Shown piece after piece: positions 60,305 through 64,000 of a stretch of 64,000 nucleotides of DNA. Under the pieces are notes generated by a model, which saw only the letters and a list, made by a program, of their open reading frames with translations, made no database searches and was not told the DNA's origin. The stretch comes from Sutcliffiella horikoshii (GTDB lineage: Bacteria; Bacillota; Bacilli; Bacillales; Bacillaceae_I), in contig NZ_JAIVKY010000006.1 of the NCBI RefSeq assembly GCF_020524325.1, positions 248,001 to 312,000 on the forward strand, written 5' to 3'. Within the stretch, counting starts at the first letter, position 1. Every line of letters starts with the position of its first letter. The position numbers were made by a program, and so were the translations under genes.

Positions 60305-61516
60305 CTATGATTCTTGTGGTCTCTCTACTATTGTTGCAATTCCCTGACCAACCCCTACACACATTGTCGCAAGGCCATATCGCACATCCCGCTTGTTCAT
60401 TTCATGTACAAGCGTAGTTAAGATCCTCGCCCCGCTGGCACCAAGAGGATGGCCAAACGCAATCGCCCCACCGTTAACATTGACTCTGCTAGGGTCTAAT
60501 TCTAGTTGACGCATACATTCAAGCGATTGGGATGCAAATGCTTCATTTAACTCAATGAGTTCAATATCGTCAACAGACAACCCTGCCCGCGAGAGTGCCT
60601 TTCTGGTAGCGTATATCGGCCCAATTCCCATAATAGAAGGAGTTAGCCCTGCAGCGGCAGACGTGACATACCTTGCTAATGGCTTTAAGCCTAGCTCTTT
60701 CGCTTTTTCTGCACTCATCAAAAGCAGTGCAGATGCGCCGTCATTCACACCGGACGCATTGCCGGCAGTGATTGTCGTACCTTCGCCAAAAATAGGATTC
60801 AAGTTGTTCAGTTTCTCCAAAGTTGTCTCAGGACGAGGATGCTCGTCGCAGTCTACAATTGTTTCTTTACCTTTTCTATCCACAATCGTGACTGGCACCA
60901 TTTCTTCTTTAAAGCGGCCGGATTCCATGGCCATTTTTGCTTTTTGCTGGCTTTCATAGGCAAATACGTCTTGATCATCTCGGGAAACGGAGAATTCTCT
61001 TGCTACGTTTTCGGCCGTTTGCGGCATGGTGTCCACTCCGTACATTTTTTCAAGTTTGCTGTTAGTAAATCTCCAGCCGATCGTTGTATCCATGAGTTCC
61101 ATGTTTCCGCGTGGATAGTCCATTTCCGGCTTTGCCATGACAAACGGAGCCCTTGTCATGCTCTCGGTTCCGCCTGCGATGAAAATGTCGCCTTCTCCTA
61201 CCATAATTGCACGTGCCGCATAATTCACCGCATCCAGACCGGATCCGCATAAACGGTTGATCGTGGTGCCGGCCACCTCTACCGGAAGACCAGCCAATAG
61301 AGCACTCATCCTTGCGACATTGCGGTTATCTTCTCCCGCTTGATTGGCATTGCCGAACACGACTTCTTCGATTTCATTAACTGGCACACCAGGGTTTCTT
61401 TCTACTAGGGCCTTGATTACAATCGCCCCAAGATCATCCGGTCGGACGGCCTTTAAAGCACCTTTATACCTCCCAATCGGCGTTCGGCAAGCATCTACAA
61501 TTACAACTTCCTTCAT
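60305..61516 (-). CDS. Thiolase, probable 3-oxoadipyl-CoA thiolase (PaaJ/PcaF type)
   Basis: 403 residues from the ATG at 61516 (GAGAGG 10 bases upstream). Nucleophile Cys in INRLCGSGLDAV, catalytic His in FGHPLGASG, second Cys in ATMCVGVGQG. The opening VVIVDACRTPIGRYKGALKAVRPDDLGA matches the 3-oxoadipyl-CoA branch. Yields acetyl-CoA and succinyl-CoA at the end of phenylacetate degradation. Directly follows the 3-hydroxyacyl-CoA dehydrogenase gene. Confidence 0.88.
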   Translation of the reverse strand: MKEVVIVDACRTPIGRYKGALKAVRPDDLGAIVIKALVERNPGVPVNEIEEVVFGNANQAGEDNRNVARMSALLAGLPVEVAGTTINRLCGSGLDAVNYAARAIMVGEGDIFIAGGTESMTRAPFVMAKPEMDYPRGNMELMDTTIGWRFTNSKLEKMYGVDTMPQTAENVAREFSVSRDDQDVFAYESQQKAKMAMESGRFKEEMVPVTIVDRKGKETIVDCDEHPRPETTLEKLNNLNPIFGEGTTITAGNASGVNDGASALLLMSAEKAKELGLKPLARYVTSAAAGLTPSIMGIGPIYATRKALSRAGLSVDDIELIELNEAFASQSLECMRQLELDPSRVNVNGGAIAFGHPLGASGARILTTLVHEMNKRDVRYGLATMCVGVGQGIATIVERPQES

Positions 61517-61539
61517 AATGGACACACCTCTCCCGTTGT

Positions 61540-62385
61540 TTATTGGTAGTCATAAACTCCTTTTCCACTTTTCCTGCCCAATCTTCCGGCTTTCACATAC
61601 TTTTCTAAAAGAGGTGCCGGCCGATACTTTTCGCCTAACTTTTCATGAAGATATTTCAGGTTATTCAAACGTGTATCCAATCCCACCAGGTCTCCTAGTT
61701 CAAATGGTCCCATTGGATAGTTGAGCCCAAGTTTGATTGCCTTATCGATTTCTTCTGGGGTACCTACCCCTTCTTGGAGCATGTAAAAGGCTTCGTTTCC
61801 TACAAGGGCACTGATTCTGCTAGTCACAAAGCCAGGAAACTCATTGACAACAACTGTTTCTTTTCCCATTTTTTCTGCTACATTTCGGATATAGTCTGCC
61901 GTTTCATCGCTTGTTTCCAAACCACGGACAATTTCCACAAGCTTCATTTTATGTACTGGATTAAAAAAGTGCATCGCGATAACTTTTTCCGGTCTTGATG
62001 TGAAGCTTCCTATTTCAGTTGGGCTCATGGTAGAGGTATTGGAAGCAAAATAACAATCCGCAGGTGCACTCTTGTCTAACTTTTCGTAGACGGATTTTTT
62101 GATTTCCATGTTTTCAGGTACCGCTTCAATAACGAGCTTGGCTTCCTTAACTGCTTCCTCAAGTTCTGTGGAGTAAAAGAGGCTATCCCTTAATTCCCCT
62201 GCTGCTTGATCTGTTAATTTCCCTTTTTCCAATCCTTTGGAGATGATGGTTTCTATTTCGTTTCTAGCTCCTGCAAGTTGTTCTTCTTTTACATCAATTA
62301 AGGTTGTATGGTAGCCGCCTAGCGCGCTTACATATGCAATTCCACGACCCATGACTCCTGAACCGATAACCACTACTTTTTCCAT
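61540..62385 (-). CDS. 3-hydroxyacyl-CoA dehydrogenase (PaaH/Hbd type)
   Basis: 281 residues. NAD site VIGSGVMGRGIAYVSALGG, catalytic His in HFFNPVHKMKLVEIV, C-terminal domain with GLNYPMGPFELGDLVGLD. Oxidises 3-hydroxyadipyl-CoA in the paa pathway or 3-hydroxybutyryl-CoA elsewhere; neighbours favour the former. Confidence 0.9.
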   Translation of the reverse strand: MEKVVVIGSGVMGRGIAYVSALGGYHTTLIDVKEEQLAGARNEIETIISKGLEKGKLTDQAAGELRDSLFYSTELEEAVKEAKLVIEAVPENMEIKKSVYEKLDKSAPADCYFASNTSTMSPTEIGSFTSRPEKVIAMHFFNPVHKMKLVEIVRGLETSDETADYIRNVAEKMGKETVVVNEFPGFVTSRISALVGNEAFYMLQEGVGTPEEIDKAIKLGLNYPMGPFELGDLVGLDTRLNNLKYLHEKLGEKYRPAPLLEKYVKAGRLGRKSGKGVYDYQ

Positions 62386-62409
62386 CTAGACTCTCCTCCT
62401 TCATCATGC

Positions 62410-62446
62410 TGTAAAAAAAGCAAAGAGGACCATGCCCCTTTGCTCC
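62410..62446 (-). terminator. Terminator after the aldehyde dehydrogenase gene
   Basis: GCAAAGAGG (62420-62428) pairs with CCCCTTTGC (62435-62443); seven T follow on the minus strand. Confidence 0.85.
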
Positions 62447-62466
62447 AAAATTAAGATTTATTCTAT

Positions 62467-63984
62467 TTATACACCAAACGGATTGAGCGGACGGTTTCCA
62501 AAATAGGAAATGATGCTCTTCGTTTCTGTGTAAAGATCAAGTGTTTCAATGCATAGCTCACGGCCGAAACCTGATTGCTTGTATCCACCGAATGGTGTTC
62601 CAGGGAATGCGGAGAATGGGCAGTTTACCATCACGATTCCAGCTTGAATCTGTTTTGCAACACGGGTTGCACGGCCATGGTCTTTTGTCCAGATGGCTGA
62701 ACCAAGTCCGTATTCGCTGTCATTCGCAAGCTTAACCGCTTCTTTCTCATCACTAAATGGCATAACAACCACAACAGGTCCGAAAATTTCTTCTTTTACC
62801 ACTTTCATTTCGTGCGTAACACCTGTGATGATGGTTGGCTCATACCAGAAACCATTTTCATAGCCTTCCACTTTCGCCACTTTTCCACCTAAAACGATAT
62901 TTGCTCCTTCTTCTTTGGCAGATTGAACATATCCGTCAATGACATCTAATTGACCTTGATTGATGATGGCACCAATATGGGTTTCTTTTGCAAAAGGATT
63001 ACCAAGAGAAAGCTTTTTCGCTTTTTCTACGAATTTCTCCATAAACGCGTCATAAATATTTTCATGAACATATAAACGGGAACGCGCTTCACAAGATTGA
63101 CCTGTGTTATAGAAAATTCCAAACAAAGATCCGTCTACAGCTGCATCAATATCTGCATCTTCAAATACTAGATTAGGAGACTTTCCTCCAAGCTCCAATG
63201 TTACTCGTTTAAGTGTTTGAGAAGCTTTTTCCATGATGTCTTTTCCGATTGGAGTAGAACCTGTGAATGCTACTTTGTCGACTTGAGGATGCTCAACCAA
63301 GTAGTTTCCAACTTCAGAACCGGCACCAGGGATGATGTTAACAACTCCCTCAGGAACTCCTGCCTCTACGCAGATTTCACCTAAGACAATGGCAGTCAGC
63401 GGAGTTAGGGTAGCTGGTTTTACGACAACGGAACAACCTACTGCTATTGCCGGGGCAATCTTCCATGCTGCCATCATTAATGGATAGTTCCATGGAATGA
63501 TTTGTGCACAAACACCTACAGGTTCTTTTTCTGTGAAGTTGTGGAATTGTCCTGGAACATTATTAACTGATCCACGGTGGCCAACGATAGCTCCTGCATA
63601 GAATTCAAAGTCTTCAATTGCTTGCATAACTTGCCCTTGTGCTGCTGCAAGGGACTTTCCAGTATCTAAAATCTCTAACTCTACCAGCTCATTGAAACGG
63701 GAGCGCATGATAGAGGCAATTTTATTTAATGTTCTTGCACGCTTGTTTAAAGGGAAGAGCTTCCACTTTCCTTTGTCGAATGCTTGACGAGCTGCTTGGA
63801 CCGCTTTTTCTGCATCTTCCTTAGAAGCTTTCGCGATTGTTGCTACTGCTTCTCCTGTTGCAGGATTGTAAGTTGTAAACGTTTCTCCTGTGGAACTGTC
63901 CATGCGTTGACCTGCGATAATAAGTTGATAAGTGTCTCGTTTCATATCAAGTTGTTCCATCTTTTGCTCTTTAACTGTAGACAT
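62467..63984 (-). CDS. Aldehyde dehydrogenase, probable phenylacetaldehyde dehydrogenase
   Basis: 505 residues; AAGGAG precedes the ATG. Catalytic Cys in NTGQSCEARSR, Glu in LELGGKSP, cofactor motif FTGSTPIGK and PWNYPLMMAAWKIAPA. FeaB/PadA and betaine/indole-acetaldehyde dehydrogenases look alike, so substrate is from context: it precedes paa-type genes and could make phenylacetate from phenylacetaldehyde. A strong terminator separates it from the next gene. Confidence 0.85.
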   Translation of the reverse strand: MSTVKEQKMEQLDMKRDTYQLIIAGQRMDSSTGETFTTYNPATGEAVATIAKASKEDAEKAVQAARQAFDKGKWKLFPLNKRARTLNKIASIMRSRFNELVELEILDTGKSLAAAQGQVMQAIEDFEFYAGAIVGHRGSVNNVPGQFHNFTEKEPVGVCAQIIPWNYPLMMAAWKIAPAIAVGCSVVVKPATLTPLTAIVLGEICVEAGVPEGVVNIIPGAGSEVGNYLVEHPQVDKVAFTGSTPIGKDIMEKASQTLKRVTLELGGKSPNLVFEDADIDAAVDGSLFGIFYNTGQSCEARSRLYVHENIYDAFMEKFVEKAKKLSLGNPFAKETHIGAIINQGQLDVIDGYVQSAKEEGANIVLGGKVAKVEGYENGFWYEPTIITGVTHEMKVVKEEIFGPVVVVMPFSDEKEAVKLANDSEYGLGSAIWTKDHGRATRVAKQIQAGIVMVNCPFSAFPGTPFGGYKQSGFGRELCIETLDLYTETKSIISYFGNRPLNPFGV

Positions 63985-64000
63985 ACTCTCATCTCCTTCA

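Noticed and set aside
60283..60315. Terminator overlapping the thiolase stop
   Set aside because: A 10-bp stem exists, but no T run follows on the minus strand, so termination is doubtful.

Overview
The window is low-GC Firmicutes DNA, most likely from a member of the Bacillaceae (Bacillus sensu lato; genus not fixed). Shine-Dalgarno sites are strong, and GTG and TTG starts are common. Regulation uses a T-box leader and a Mn2+ (yybP-ykoY) riboswitch. Several genes match B. subtilis neighbourhoods (xpaC-yaaN, yojNO, ykoY-type terC). No rRNA, tRNA or CRISPR array was seen.

Layout. 1-3.3 kb: an operon on the minus strand encoding a DM13 protein, an OmpR-type regulator, a short-loop histidine kinase and a membrane-anchored MsrA-MsrB fusion (cut by the window edge), preceded by three 11-bp direct repeats. 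3.4-5.1 kb: a divergent Lrp/AsnC regulator and EamA exporter around a perfect 14-bp palindrome. 5.4-15.2 kb: accessory DNA with small unknown proteins, an ABC exporter with a very large two-part permease flanked by a duplicated ~140-bp segment, a second methionyl-tRNA synthetase under a Met T-box, and small AT-rich secreted proteins. 15.6-27 kb: ordinary chromosomal genes (yaaN-xpaC, gabD, MFS, PAP2, yojNO, terC with its riboswitch, MATE).

27.5-40.4 kb: two nested Tn3-family transposons. The outer one (27465-40392, flanked by AGATA) inserted at the stop codon of a small gene. It carries a SleB-type wall hydrolase and a secreted protein with an FG-GAP-like segment. The inner one (30626-38054, flanked by TATATT) split the outer resolvase gene. 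It carries a secreted DUF2712-like protein with a four-gene ABC exporter, which looks like a bacteriocin or immunity module.

40.4-64 kb: after a CAP-domain protein the window is dominated by aromatic amino acid catabolism. Tyrosine branch: hppD, an aminotransferase, a flavin reductase, a fumarylacetoacetase and hmgA. Phenylalanine branch: a FlK-like thioesterase, phenylalanine dehydrogenase and a dedicated E1-alpha/E1-beta/E2/E3 2-oxoacid dehydrogenase in one operon, followed upstream by a TrpXYZ-type ABC importer. Then come PaaX, a thiolase, a 3-hydroxyacyl-CoA dehydrogenase and an aldehyde dehydrogenase, which belong to phenylacetyl-CoA degradation. The Phe operon and the importer operon have matching promoters (18-bp spacers) followed by a nearly identical block of about 25 bases. 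I infer that they are co-regulated and that the complex converts phenylpyruvate to phenylacetyl-CoA.

Three intergenic gaps (20.5, 53.5 and 58.6 kb) hold tandem arrays of one repeat family. The period is 52 bp, each unit folds into a hairpin, and the arms covary between arrays. A separate array with an exact 21-bp period lies next to the third. These arrays do not correspond to any class I can name.
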